Assembly: GCA_902789415.1 (NCBI GenBank)
Contig: CADAOD010000003.1
Location: forward strand, 1-64,000
Reading direction: 5' to 3'
Length of the DNA stretch: 64,000 nt
From: an uncultured Prevotellaceae bacterium
GTDB lineage: Bacteria > Bacteroidota > Bacteroidia > Bacteroidales > Bacteroidaceae
Shown: positions 1 to 8,883 of the stretch, piece after piece
Layout: each line of letters opens with the position of its first letter
Position numbering within the stretch: the stretch's first letter is position 1
Position numbers and translations under genes: made by a program
The notes under the pieces: model-generated
Databases searched by the model: none
What the model was told of the DNA's origin: nothing
Seen by the model: the letters and a program-made list of their open reading frames with translations, nothing else

Positions 1-1
1 T

Positions 2-817
2 GCCTGTGGCGAGTGGCTTGACGTTGACCGTCAAGCAATTGAAGAATTTAAAAATGTAAAAATTAAGATAGAAGAGAATCTGGAGCAGTTCAAGTTCCGC
101 GATGCTCAGTTCGAGGCTATGAACCTGGCTCGTATTGGTAACCGCTATATCACAGAGTGCGAGCCTTGGAAGGTTTGGAAAACTGATCCAAAGCGTTGCG
201 AGACTATCCTGAATATCTGCTTGCAGTTGACTGCTAATCTGGCTATCGCCTTCGAGCCTTTCCTGCCATTCAGCAGTAAGAAGCTTCGCGAGATGCTGAA
301 CATCAGCAACTTTGAGTGGGAGCAGCTGGGTTCTACCGATCTCCTGGAGGCTGGTCATCAGCTGGGCGAGCCTGCTCTGCTGTTCGAGAAAATTGAGGAT
401 GAGGTAATCCAGAAGCAGCTGGATAAGCTTGAGGCAACCAAGAAAGCCAACGAGGCAGCTAACTATAAGGCTGCTCCCGTCAAGGATACCGTTAGCTTCG
501 AGGAGTTTGAGAAGCTCGACATCCGTGTAGGTCTGGTTAAGGACTGTCAGAAGGTTAAGAAGAGTAAGAAGCTGCTGCAGTTCACCATCGACGATGGTTC
601 TGGCGTGGATCGTACCATCTGCTCGGGTATTGCTGCCTTCTACGAGAAGCCAGAGGAGCTGATTGGTAAGCGTATCCTGTTTGTGGCTAACTTTGCTCCT
701 CGTAACATGATGGGTATCGAGAGTCAGGGTATGATTCTGAGCGCTGTAGATTCTGACGAGAGCCTCAGCGTAGTTACAACCACTAAGGATGTAAAACCTG
801 GCAGTCAGGTAGGATAA
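2..817 (+). CDS. metG: Methionyl-tRNA synthetase, C-terminal part (5' end outside window)
   Basis: Charges tRNA-Met with methionine in the cytoplasm. Only the last 271 residues are here, because the frame is open from base 2 and the catalytic domain lies upstream of the window. The first part is the helical anticodon-binding domain ([20 protein letters not shown]). From about fragment residue 165 comes the C-terminal OB-fold tRNA-binding domain of the Trbp111 type (FEKLDIRVG, then [15 protein letters not shown]), which dimeric bacterial MetRS often carries. The ATG at 119 is internal, not a start. The next gene begins 38 bp downstream on the same strand with no clear terminator between. Confidence 0.95.
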   Translation, partial: ACGEWLDVDRQAIEEFKNVKIKIEENLEQFKFRDAQFEAMNLARIGNRYITECEPWKVWKTDPKRCETILNICLQLTANLAIAFEPFLPFSSKKLREMLNISNFEWEQLGSTDLLEAGHQLGEPALLFEKIEDEVIQKQLDKLEATKKANEAANYKAAPVKDTVSFEEFEKLDIRVGLVKDCQKVKKSKKLLQFTIDDGSGVDRTICSGIAAFYEKPEELIGKRILFVANFAPRNMMGIESQGMILSAVDSDESLSVVTTTKDVKPGSQVG

Positions 818-855
818 TAGGTAAGTACAAGTTTGCAGCTTAAAAATGTATTGAT

Positions 856-1572
856 ATGAATTACGGATTGATTATAGCAGGAGGCTCAGGCAACAGGATG
901 GGACAGGATATCCCCAAACAGTTTATGCATGTAGATAATTGTCCCATTATTATTCATACAATGAAAGCTTTCCAAGCTCATCCTGACATTCACGGCATAG
1001 CTGTGGTATGTTTGGCTGGGTGGGAAACGGTGCTGCAATCTTATGCCAATCAGTTTTCTATCGACAAGCTGAAATGGATTTTTCCAGGAGGTGCCAATGG
1101 TCAGGAGTCCATTCATAATGGTATTTATGGATTAAAAGAAGCTGGTTGCAATGACGATGACTTGGTATTGATACACGATGCTGTACGCCCCTTGTTATCG
1201 CAAGAAATCATTTCGTCGAATATTGCAATCTGCCAAAAATATGGTTATGCAATTACTGGTATTAAATGTAGAGAAGCCATCTTGGAAAGCGAAGATGGTT
1301 TCTCTACAACAACCAGTATTCCTCGCGATAAACTGATTAGAACGCAAACCCCGCAGACTTTCCGCTTAAAGAACATCATTGCCGCCCATGAATTGGCAAA
1401 AGAACGTGGTATCACAAATTCGGTAGCATCGTGTACTTTGATGGCCGAACTTGGAGATATTGAAATGCATATTGTTCCTGGTTCGGAGAAGAATATCAAG
1501 ATTACGACTATCGAGGATTTGGAAATACTGAAAGCATTAATGAATATCAAGGCCGAAACATGGTTGAAATGA
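856..1572 (+). CDS. IspD/TarI-family cytidylyltransferase
   Basis: A nucleotidyltransferase that should couple CTP to a polyol or erythritol phosphate. The N-terminal CTP-binding loop IIAGGSGNRMG (residues 6-16) and the LIHDAVRP motif are clear, and the 238-residue length fits the IspD/TarI family. It could be the housekeeping IspD of the MEP pathway. However, it overlaps an SDR gene by ATGA (1569-1572), a licD gene lies just beyond, and flippase and glycosyltransferase genes follow. That setting favours a TarI/Bcs1-like enzyme making CDP-ribitol or a similar donor for surface glycans. The choice between the two is inference from context. Confidence 0.8.
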   Translation: MNYGLIIAGGSGNRMGQDIPKQFMHVDNCPIIIHTMKAFQAHPDIHGIAVVCLAGWETVLQSYANQFSIDKLKWIFPGGANGQESIHNGIYGLKEAGCNDDDLVLIHDAVRPLLSQEIISSNIAICQKYGYAITGIKCREAILESEDGFSTTTSIPRDKLIRTQTPQTFRLKNIIAAHELAKERGITNSVASCTLMAELGDIEMHIVPGSEKNIKITTIEDLEILKALMNIKAETWLK

Positions 1573-2585
1573 GTGTGTACATAAACGATATTCAGAAAAG
1601 TCTGAAAAGCTTAGATTTATCATCTTTAGAAGGTAGTAATATTCTGATAACAGGTGCAACAGGACTTATTGGTAGCTGTCTTGTTGATGTGTTGATGAAT
1701 ATTGGCTGTACAGTTTATGCTCATGGCAGAAATGAGGAGCGTGCTAAAAAGCGATTTAGTAACTATTGGAACACCAACAGATTCTTTTTTATCAAAGGCG
1801 ATATTACTAAACCACTTGATAGTGATGTAAACTTTGATTATATCATCCATGCGGCCAGCAATGCAAGTCCAAATTTCTTCAAGGAAAAGCCTGTAGAGGT
1901 TATCACTTCGAATATCATTGGAACTCAACATTTGATAGAGTATGGTTTGACTCATGGACTGAAGCGCATGCTATTTGTTTCGTCGGGCGAGGTTTACGGC
2001 GAAGGTACGGGTAAGGCTTTTGTTGAGACAGATAGTGGATATATTGATTGTGCCACAACCAGAGCTTGCTACCCATCGTCGAAACGTGCTGCTGAAACAC
2101 TCTGTGTGTCGTATGCCGACGAATATGGGGCTGATATAGTTATAGCCCGTCCTTGTCATACCTATGGACCTTTCTTTACCGAAAGCGACAATCGTGTGTA
2201 TGCCCAGTTTATCAGGAATGTATTGAATGGTGAGAATATTGTATTGAAGAGTAAAGGCGAGCAATACCGTTCTTGGATATATGTTGTGGATTGCGTGAGT
2301 GCCTTACTTACAATCCTTTGTAAGGGCGAAAAAGGTAATGCCTATAATGTGGCCGACGAATTCTCGAATATAAGTATCAAGGATTTAGCCGAGCTCGTAG
2401 CTAAGCACTCGGGTAAAGAGGTATGTTTTGATATACCCTCGACACCAAATCAGGGTAATACCACACCTATCTCTGCTGCTGTTTTTTCAACAGAAAAACT
2501 ATATTCTTTGGGATGGCATCCCATATTTAGTATTGCTGAAGGGATAAGCCATACTATCGATACACTATCTGCCCACAATCTTTAA
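1569..2585 (+). CDS. NAD-dependent epimerase/dehydratase (extended SDR)
   Basis: A nucleotide-sugar epimerase, dehydratase or polyol-phosphate reductase of 338 residues. The Rossmann motif GATGLIG is at residues 29-35, the catalytic serine region SSGEVYG at 138-144, and the YPSSK catalytic Tyr/Lys pair at 168-172. I chose the ATG at 1569, which overlaps the previous stop as ATGA, over the in-frame ATG at 1560. The overlap points to translational coupling with the cytidylyltransferase. Haemophilus Bcs1 fuses an IspD-like domain to an SDR reductase, and the pair here may be a split version, although this SDR is of the longer extended type. The exact substrate is unknown. Its 3' end overlaps licD by 21 bp on the other strand. 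Confidence 0.85.
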   Translation: MSVYINDIQKSLKSLDLSSLEGSNILITGATGLIGSCLVDVLMNIGCTVYAHGRNEERAKKRFSNYWNTNRFFFIKGDITKPLDSDVNFDYIIHAASNASPNFFKEKPVEVITSNIIGTQHLIEYGLTHGLKRMLFVSSGEVYGEGTGKAFVETDSGYIDCATTRACYPSSKRAAETLCVSYADEYGADIVIARPCHTYGPFFTESDNRVYAQFIRNVLNGENIVLKSKGEQYRSWIYVVDCVSALLTILCKGEKGNAYNVADEFSNISIKDLAELVAKHSGKEVCFDIPSTPNQGNTTPISAAVFSTEKLYSLGWHPIFSIAEGISHTIDTLSAHNL

Positions 2586-3446
2586 AACTTCGCTGTCGGG
2601 CAGTCGTTCTTCCATATTAAAGTAGGCTTTCAGATGGTGGCTAATGCGCTTTTCTTCGGGCGGCAATTGCATATAGTCGCCATAATACTGTCTGAGGTAA
2701 TTATCATAGCCACTGGGCAAGTTAACTTCCATTCCCTCGTATTTGAAGGTAACAACACCATCTAACCAGCTCTTTGGAAATACCTCCTTAGGGCCGTACG
2801 AACCGCAATATACTGCTACAATCTTAGAATCATCGTAATTGTATCGATAGCAAATGCTGTTCATTTTACTAAGTAGATATTTTCTGTAGAAATTACGGAA
2901 AAAGAATCCAAATGTTTTGCCAACAAATCTTCCCCATTCTTTAGGCTGTTTTAATAGGGCTATGTACTCGCCAAATGTGTTATGGGTAGATATAGCCTCC
3001 AACCTGTTCTTGGTCTTGCGGAATTTGCTTTCCATCGCACGAGCCAGTTCAACATCATCAGGAGCACCATCAATCGGAAAGATATCAATATACAGTCCGT
3101 ATATGCATGGTGTATCACTTTCTTCCATCAGCGTGGTACGGCGATTGCATAGTTTGGCAAAGTATAATGGGTAATCGTGATATGTATATGGTGTAACAAG
3201 CTCGTAATCGGCAGACAGACTTCTGCTTGCAATTTCGATAAAACGATCATAGTCGGGACGTGGCATAAAAACATCTACATCATCATCCCAAGGTATCATT
3301 CCCTGATGGCGGATAGCACCAATGGCTGTTCCTCCACAACAAAAGTATGTAAGGTTATTATCCTTGCAGATTTTTATATACTCACGAAGTACATCGTGTA
3401 TAATATCATTCCAACGGGGTTTTAATTCAGGAGATATTTCTATCAT
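2565..3446 (-). CDS. LicD-family phosphotransferase
   Basis: LicD enzymes move phosphocholine or a similar phospho-group from a CDP donor onto sugars of surface glycans. The family core is plain: CCGGTAIGAIRHQGMIPWD at about residues 37-54, with the acidic run DDDVDV after it. I placed the start at 3446 (MIEISPEL), because the -7 box at 3488-3495 lies inside the longer in-frame extension to 3539. The protein is 293 residues. With the cytidylyltransferase and SDR on the other strand, it could use the CDP-polyol they make. The stop lies inside the end of the SDR gene, so the two transcripts converge and overlap. Confidence 0.85.
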   Translation of the reverse strand: MIEISPELKPRWNDIIHDVLREYIKICKDNNLTYFCCGGTAIGAIRHQGMIPWDDDVDVFMPRPDYDRFIEIASRSLSADYELVTPYTYHDYPLYFAKLCNRRTTLMEESDTPCIYGLYIDIFPIDGAPDDVELARAMESKFRKTKNRLEAISTHNTFGEYIALLKQPKEWGRFVGKTFGFFFRNFYRKYLLSKMNSICYRYNYDDSKIVAVYCGSYGPKEVFPKSWLDGVVTFKYEGMEVNLPSGYDNYLRQYYGDYMQLPPEEKRISHHLKAYFNMEERLPDSEVLKIVGR

Positions 3447-3487
3447 GACTATGTATTTATAATACGCTTGTTGTCTTATTCTGTGTG

Positions 3488-3518
3488 CAAAATTAATTAA
3501 TTTGTTTGGAACATCAAA
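3488..3518 (-). promoter_or_regulatory. Promoter of licD
   Basis: Reading the minus strand, a TTTG (3518-3515) is followed by a 19-bp spacer and TAATTTTG (3495-3488), a full match to the Bacteroidetes TTTG/TAnnTTTG pattern. The expected leader to the ATG at 3446 is about 35 nt. It overlaps the rightward promoter at 3505-3536. Confidence 0.7.
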
Positions 3519-3536
3519 CAAAAAGTAGTATTTTTG
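3505..3536 (+). promoter_or_regulatory. Promoter of the flippase-GT2 pair
   Basis: TTTG at 3505-3508, a 20-bp spacer, then TATTTTTG at 3529-3536. The downstream ATG at 3546 lies only 9 bp after the -7 box, so the leader is a few bases at most. This also rules out the longer in-frame start at 3534. Confidence 0.7.
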
Positions 3537-3545
3537 CACGCAGAT

Positions 3546-4982
3546 ATGGAGAATTTAAAAGATAAGACAGCAAAAGGACTCATGTGGGGTGCTATTAACA
3601 ATGGTACCATGCAGGTGTTGAACCTATTGATAGGTATCATTATTTTGCGTCAGATTACTCCAGAGGATACAGGTTTGGTTGGTTTGCTGGCCATCTTTAC
3701 TGCTATTGCCGGTAATCTGCAGTCGAGTGGTTTTTCTACGGCGCTGATAAACGAAAAGCAGCCAACGGCACAACAGTATAACAGCGTGTTCTGGTTTAAT
3801 ATTCTGATGGGTGGTTTGCTGTATGTTATCTTGTTCTGCTCAGCACCATTGATAGCCTGGTTTTTCCATCAGCCCCGATTGATTAATCTTTCACGATTCA
3901 TATTTCTCTCGTTCTTTATTTCGTCGTTCGGCATATCTACTAATGCCTATATGGTGAAGAACATGATGAATCGCGAGATAACGATTGTGAACCTTACGGC
4001 TTTGGTGATATCAGGCTCGGTAGCTATTCTGATGGCTATCAACGATATGGCTTATTGGAGTCTGGCTTGGCAACAGGTGGTTAACTCTACGGTATTGATA
4101 ATAGGCCGATTCTATTATGTAAAATGGAAGCCATCTATCAATTTTACATTCGATTATATCCGCCAGACATTCTCGTTTTCGATGAAGATTCTGGTTACCA
4201 TGATAGTAAATACAGTAAACCAGAATATGCTTACCGTTATTTTTGGTAGATTGTTTCGCGATGCCAGAGTGGTGGGTAATTTCTTCCAGGCTTACAAATG
4301 GGACTCGATGGCCTTCCAGACTGTTGGCGGTATGGTAGGGCAGGTGGCACAGCCTGTATTGGTGAGTGTGCGCGATGAGAAGGACCGTGAACAGCAGGTA
4401 TTCCGTAAAATGCTTCGCTTTACATCCTTTCTTTCTTTTCCTGCGCTTTTTGGACTGGCATTGGTAGCTCGCGAGTTTATACTCTGCACCATAGGCTGGA
4501 AGTGGATAGAGTGTGTACCGCTTTTGCAGATACTCTGTATCAGCGGTGCTTTTATGCCTGTATATACCCTTTATCAGAATCTGATAATCAGTCATGGACG
4601 CAGCGATATCAACATGTGGCTCAATATCGGTCAGATAGCGCTCCAGTTGGGTGTTATTCTTGCGTTCTATCAGCAAGGCATCACCACGATGGTAATGGCC
4701 TATACCACGTTTAATATCCTATGGTTATTGATGTGGATGATTTTTGCCAAACGTATCATCGGATTGCGTATTCTTGATACAGCTAAGGATATGCTGCCGT
4801 TTGTGCTATGTGGAGGTGTTGTGATGCTGATAACCTACTACTCTACCAGGATGATAGCGAATATCTATCTGCTGTTAACAGTCAGGGTTGTGATGGCTGC
4901 AGCGCTCTATTATGGCGTTATGCGTTTGCTTAACGTTGTTATCCTGCGCGAATGCTTGCAATATATCTTCAAGAAAAAGTAA
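3546..4982 (+). CDS. Lipopolysaccharide/polysaccharide flippase (MOP superfamily)
   Basis: A polytopic inner-membrane protein of 478 residues that would flip lipid-linked oligosaccharides to the periplasmic side. The N-terminus (KDKTAKGLMWGAINNGT) and many hydrophobic segments match the Wzx/polysaccharide-transport family (polysacc_synt). The start at 3546 is set by the promoter just upstream. The GT2 gene follows after 6 bp, so the two are probably co-transcribed. The transported glycan cannot be told from sequence. Confidence 0.88.
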   Translation: MENLKDKTAKGLMWGAINNGTMQVLNLLIGIIILRQITPEDTGLVGLLAIFTAIAGNLQSSGFSTALINEKQPTAQQYNSVFWFNILMGGLLYVILFCSAPLIAWFFHQPRLINLSRFIFLSFFISSFGISTNAYMVKNMMNREITIVNLTALVISGSVAILMAINDMAYWSLAWQQVVNSTVLIIGRFYYVKWKPSINFTFDYIRQTFSFSMKILVTMIVNTVNQNMLTVIFGRLFRDARVVGNFFQAYKWDSMAFQTVGGMVGQVAQPVLVSVRDEKDREQQVFRKMLRFTSFLSFPALFGLALVAREFILCTIGWKWIECVPLLQILCISGAFMPVYTLYQNLIISHGRSDINMWLNIGQIALQLGVILAFYQQGITTMVMAYTTFNILWLLMWMIFAKRIIGLRILDTAKDMLPFVLCGGVVMLITYYSTRMIANIYLLLTVRVVMAAALYYGVMRLLNVVILRECLQYIFKKK

Positions 4983-4988
4983 TGCTCT

Positions 4989-5915
4989 ATGGATATTTCT
5001 ATCATCATACCAGTATATAACAAGGCGGCTTATATCGACCATTGTTTTGAGAGTATCTTTGCTCAGCACTTTGATTCGTTCGAGGTGGTAGTAGTTGAGG
5101 ATGGCAGTACTGATGGTTCGGATAAGGTTTGCGACATGTGGGCTGAGAAAGAGTCGCGTTTGCATGTGTACCATGTTGAAAACGGTGGCGTAACAGCCGC
5201 TCGTAGATATGGTGTAGAGCATTCTGAAGGCCGATATATCATGTTTGCTGATGCCGATGATATGTTGTTGCCCGATGCTTTGGAAACGATGTATAAGGCT
5301 ATCACTACCAGCGATGCCGACGAGGTGATAGGAACTTATAAGGATCAGTATGGTAATTGTTACGATTCTGGTTGGCGTGGTTTTATGCCTTGCGAGCCTT
5401 TGGTGCGTAATCTGCTGTCAATCAAAAACTCTTTCTGTGTGCTTTGGGGAGTTATCTTTCGCAGAGAGTTGCTTGAGGGATGTCTTGATGCCCCAAGGGA
5501 GATTATAGAACGCGAAGACTCGCTGATGCAGATAAAATGCCTGATGAAGAATCCTAAGGTGCTGTTTATTGCCGATCCTGTTTATCTGTACTTTGTAGAT
5601 GTACCTACCCAGCGGGTGGAGAAGCTTGATTGGATTCGCCTTTACGATAACGAGCTCCGTAAAACGCTGCAGCCCCACTGGGAGCTGTACAAATCGGCCT
5701 TTGTAGGCCATCAGATAAAGGTGTACGAGAAGTTTATCGATAAGCAGCAGTACAGCGTATTCAACAGCTATTATCGACCTCTGCGTAAGCAGCTATCTGC
5801 TGATATACCGCTGATGGACCGTATTGCTATCATGTTGCCTCCACGTGTGGCTTATTATCCCATACATTATTATAAGGCGCTATTGAAGCTGAAGCAATCA
5901 ATAGCTCGCAAATAA
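4989..5915 (+). CDS. Family 2 glycosyltransferase
   Basis: An inverting GT-A glycosyltransferase of 308 residues, likely cytoplasmic-face, adding a sugar to a lipid-linked surface glycan. The GT2 hallmarks are IIIPVYN near residues 5-11, VVEDGSTDGS at about 35-44, and the metal-binding FADADD near residue 88. It sits 6 bp after the flippase. Its last 18 bases overlap the end of the opposite-strand membrane protein gene. Donor and acceptor are unknown. Confidence 0.9.
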   Translation: MDISIIIPVYNKAAYIDHCFESIFAQHFDSFEVVVVEDGSTDGSDKVCDMWAEKESRLHVYHVENGGVTAARRYGVEHSEGRYIMFADADDMLLPDALETMYKAITTSDADEVIGTYKDQYGNCYDSGWRGFMPCEPLVRNLLSIKNSFCVLWGVIFRRELLEGCLDAPREIIEREDSLMQIKCLMKNPKVLFIADPVYLYFVDVPTQRVEKLDWIRLYDNELRKTLQPHWELYKSAFVGHQIKVYEKFIDKQQYSVFNSYYRPLRKQLSADIPLMDRIAIMLPPRVAYYPIHYYKALLKLKQSIARK

Positions 5916-7310
5916 GTAACCGTTCCAAGCCAACAGGAATACTGCCAATAAGGTTGCGATGACTCTCAGTGGGAGAAGCCATTTGGTATTGGCGTGCTTA
6001 AAGATGTAGGCGATAGCGATGGGGATAACAAAGAGCCAATGTGGGCCCATGATGTAAACCTCGTTAATGCCAAAGCCTAAGCCCAGATGCAGCACCATAT
6101 CGAAGGCAAAGCACGATAAAACCATCCATAGGAATCGATACTTGCGCCCCATCCAGATGCCTATCACAAATAGACCTACAATCAGCGCCTCAACCACATA
6201 GTTAAGCACATAGCGATATTCTACCACCACAGGACGTTTCTTCAGCGTATCATCTAACAGATAATCCTGATGCAGCTGGATGGTCTCGCCAAACAGATTG
6301 TGTACAACAGTCTCAAAGCGATCAGTCGAAACATCTGTCCACTTCATAAATCCCTCTTTGGCGATAGGTGTGCCAGTATGGGCATTCCAAGGGTCCTTCA
6401 TATTACGATTATGAACCTCCCAGATATGCTTTTTATATAAGTCGCGACCACCTTGGGCTATCAGCGCAGAGTCGGTTTCGCCAGTCTGCTGGGCATATAG
6501 TTTGGCAAATTTCTCCATATCGTTACGTCGCTGAGCGGCTTTCTTGGCTTTTACAGCCTTCTCGTTAGGCAATACGTATTCGCGATATTCCCAGCGGGCA
6601 AATATCCACATGAGGGCTGCTGGCAGAACCACAGCTAAAAGCAGATAGGTAGGACGGAAGAATCGCCACTTGTTGGTGAACAGGGCCGATAGATAAATCT
6701 TTACGCCATTGCTAAGGGTAACGCCTGCTGTAAGCACAAACAGAATAACGGTCTTTAGGATGCTGAGTCGCTTGCCATTGTTGATGTTCATGCCGCAGAT
6801 ATAGAATGTGAGCAACAGCAACATCTGCGACATCACAAAATGGTCGGGCACCACAAGTGCTACCATCGTATAGGCAAAGCCAAAGAACATGGCATTCAGT
6901 ATCATGCCGTCTTTCTCCTTTACGCCTATCACCTCAACCAATATACGGCGCATGAAGATATACGAATAGAATCCGCAGAACACCAGGATGATGCCAACAA
7001 CATACTGCACCAGATTCAGTCCAGTAAGGTTCATGAACCAAGCATTCAGCACGTTAGGAATCCACATCATAAAGGCCAGCAAAGGATGGCGATATACGTT
7101 GTAGCCCTGATACCAGTTGGTAACAGTAGAGTAGGTGATAGGATCGAAACCCGATACCTTGAACTGGCGGATAAACTCCTTATATTGCTCAGGCATGATG
7201 TTAACAAAATCGGGATACTTACTGATAAGCATCAGATTGAGTGCAATCAGCAGTACCAACACTACGATGGCCTGTACTTTTTCTATGGGTTTAATCTTAA
7301 ATATCTTCAT
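5898..7310 (-). CDS. Polytopic membrane protein, GT-C-like (DUF6080-like)
   Basis: A 470-residue inner-membrane protein with roughly nine to ten hydrophobic segments and a soluble loop of about 120 residues in the middle (rich in Lys/Arg/Asp, from KAVKAKKAAQRRNDM onward). It resembles uncharacterised Bacteroidales proteins I know as DUF6080, and the layout recalls GT-C glycosyltransferases, but no catalytic motif is certain. It is the last gene of the leftward operon, 11 bp after the HAD phosphatase gene. The setting among acyltransferases and a phosphoethanolamine transferase suggests envelope glycan work. Confidence 0.7.
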   Translation of the reverse strand: MKIFKIKPIEKVQAIVVLVLLIALNLMLISKYPDFVNIMPEQYKEFIRQFKVSGFDPITYSTVTNWYQGYNVYRHPLLAFMMWIPNVLNAWFMNLTGLNLVQYVVGIILVFCGFYSYIFMRRILVEVIGVKEKDGMILNAMFFGFAYTMVALVVPDHFVMSQMLLLLTFYICGMNINNGKRLSILKTVILFVLTAGVTLSNGVKIYLSALFTNKWRFFRPTYLLLAVVLPAALMWIFARWEYREYVLPNEKAVKAKKAAQRRNDMEKFAKLYAQQTGETDSALIAQGGRDLYKKHIWEVHNRNMKDPWNAHTGTPIAKEGFMKWTDVSTDRFETVVHNLFGETIQLHQDYLLDDTLKKRPVVVEYRYVLNYVVEALIVGLFVIGIWMGRKYRFLWMVLSCFAFDMVLHLGLGFGINEVYIMGPHWLFVIPIAIAYIFKHANTKWLLPLRVIATLLAVFLLAWNGYLFASY

Positions 7311-7321
7311 TGTTCTTATAC

Positions 7322-7903
7322 TTATCTAAACGGTTTAAAATGCGATTCATCGGCAAATGCCAATAGCTCCTTATCGCCTTTGCTGTCGCCAAAGGCTGTG
7401 AGGTGATAATCCTGGCGATTGGAGTAGAGGGCGAGAATGCGATTCACCTTCTCCTGGCCATAGCAGTTCCTGGTAAGAAAGCGCCCTGTTAGCTTGCCAT
7501 CCATCACCTCAATCTGTGTACCCAGTACTTTTACATCATCAAAGAAAGGCTGTACCCAGTTATCGATAGATGCACTTACTATCAGCACCTCCGAGCCCTC
7601 GTTCTGGGCTTGTTGTATGGCCGCAATGCCTGCTGGGCGAAGCAGATGCTTGGATGAGGCTGCAAACGCCTTACAGAGGGCGTTAAAATCCTTGAGCGAC
7701 ATATCCTTAAAGAAGTAAGCAAACACCTTTTGCTTGGCTTTGTAATTAGGATAGAGCCCCAGTTTCATCAGCACCAGCAGGTGGGCATAGTGCGCAAAGC
7801 CCCATGCAAAGGCCATTGTGCCCTTAGCAAAACGGATAAACTCCAGCAAAGTATCTTTGGTGGTAAGCGTTCCGTCGAAATCAAAGGCGTATATCTTCTT
7901 CAT
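7322..7903 (-). CDS. HAD-IB family phosphatase
   Basis: A cytoplasmic phosphohydrolase of the phosphoserine-phosphatase-like HAD subfamily, 193 residues. Motif I is YAFDFDGTLT (the first Asp is the nucleophile), motif II is IVSAS, and motif III/IV is FGDSKGDKELL. I start it at 7903 (MKKIYAF), because that ATG overlaps the stop of the upstream acyltransferase gene as ATGA (7900-7903). The in-frame ATG at 7942 would add 13 unconserved residues. The substrate is unknown; in this operon it may act on a phosphorylated lipid or sugar. Confidence 0.85.
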   Translation of the reverse strand: MKKIYAFDFDGTLTTKDTLLEFIRFAKGTMAFAWGFAHYAHLLVLMKLGLYPNYKAKQKVFAYFFKDMSLKDFNALCKAFAASSKHLLRPAGIAAIQQAQNEGSEVLIVSASIDNWVQPFFDDVKVLGTQIEVMDGKLTGRFLTRNCYGQEKVNRILALYSNRQDYHLTAFGDSKGDKELLAFADESHFKPFR

Positions 7904-8883
7904 ACTTTTACGATGAGTTTCAGTATCTTTTGTAGTACCCATGCCAGGGGGATGGTAATTACGATGGTGAGTAGGGCTGTAAGCCAGTAGCCAAGATGAT
8001 AGGGCGTGATATAGGCCATCACAAAGTGGTCGTGTATCAGATAGGCCTCAAGGCTCAGCGCCCCAAAGAAGGCACAGAAACGATTAAACCACTTGGGTGT
8101 GCGACGAAACACGCGATTAAGCATCAGGATGAGCGTGATGGTAAACGGTATGTATATCATGCGCTCTACAAACAAGGGAAATCGTCCGTGAGTAACCTGT
8201 TCCAGATACACACACGAGCTGAATGTGGCCAGAAATAGGATGAGTATCATCCATATGCCTGCGCCATCAATTTTGGTCTCCCGTCGTACCAGTTCGCCAC
8301 AGTTAATGCCGATAAAGAAGATGGGCACGCGACTCCAGAAAATCTCGATATGCCCCACGGCCTGATGCAAAGGCACTATCCATTGTACCCAGATGCACCA
8401 CAGAATCATCACCGCTGGCAACCAGCGATAAATGGGATGCCGCTGAATTAACCGCATATAGGGTGGCGCCCAAAGGTATAGCATCATAATGGCTGGGATA
8501 TACCAAAAGGTTAACTCATCGTGCAACCAGAAGTCCCAGTTGATGGCAATATCGCCAATCAGGTCGATATAATCGCCACTTTGCCAATCAAATCTGGGCA
8601 GATAATACAGCGATGCCATCACCAGCCAGGCAGGATAGATGCGCAGCAAACGGCGCTTGTAGAACCGCCATACATCGGGATTCTTTACCCACGAGAACCA
8701 AAGGCCGATACCACTCAGGAATAAGAACATATCAACTCCCACATTGCCACATCGCCTCAGACCGAAGAACTCGCTGTTGCGAGCCAGCGGCACATGGAAT
8801 AGGATGATGAACAGCATAGCTGCTCCCATCTGTTCGGCGCGATAACGGCTAATGTTGGCCAGTTCTATATTCTTTATCTTCAC
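7900..8883 (-). CDS. Acyltransferase 3 family membrane protein (second of pair)
   Basis: An integral membrane O-acyltransferase of 327 residues with about ten hydrophobic segments. The family signature is the early R/H region: FIILFHVPLARNS, with the conserved His in the first membrane helix, then VDMFLFLSGIGL. Members move acetyl or other acyl groups to envelope sugars from the cytoplasmic side. It overlaps its upstream neighbour, a paralogue, by ATGA (8880-8883) and the HAD gene by ATGA downstream, so the three are translationally coupled. Confidence 0.85.
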   Translation of the reverse strand: MKIKNIELANISRYRAEQMGAAMLFIILFHVPLARNSEFFGLRRCGNVGVDMFLFLSGIGLWFSWVKNPDVWRFYKRRLLRIYPAWLVMASLYYLPRFDWQSGDYIDLIGDIAINWDFWLHDELTFWYIPAIMMLYLWAPPYMRLIQRHPIYRWLPAVMILWCIWVQWIVPLHQAVGHIEIFWSRVPIFFIGINCGELVRRETKIDGAGIWMILILFLATFSSCVYLEQVTHGRFPLFVERMIYIPFTITLILMLNRVFRRTPKWFNRFCAFFGALSLEAYLIHDHFVMAYITPYHLGYWLTALLTIVITIPLAWVLQKILKLIVKV

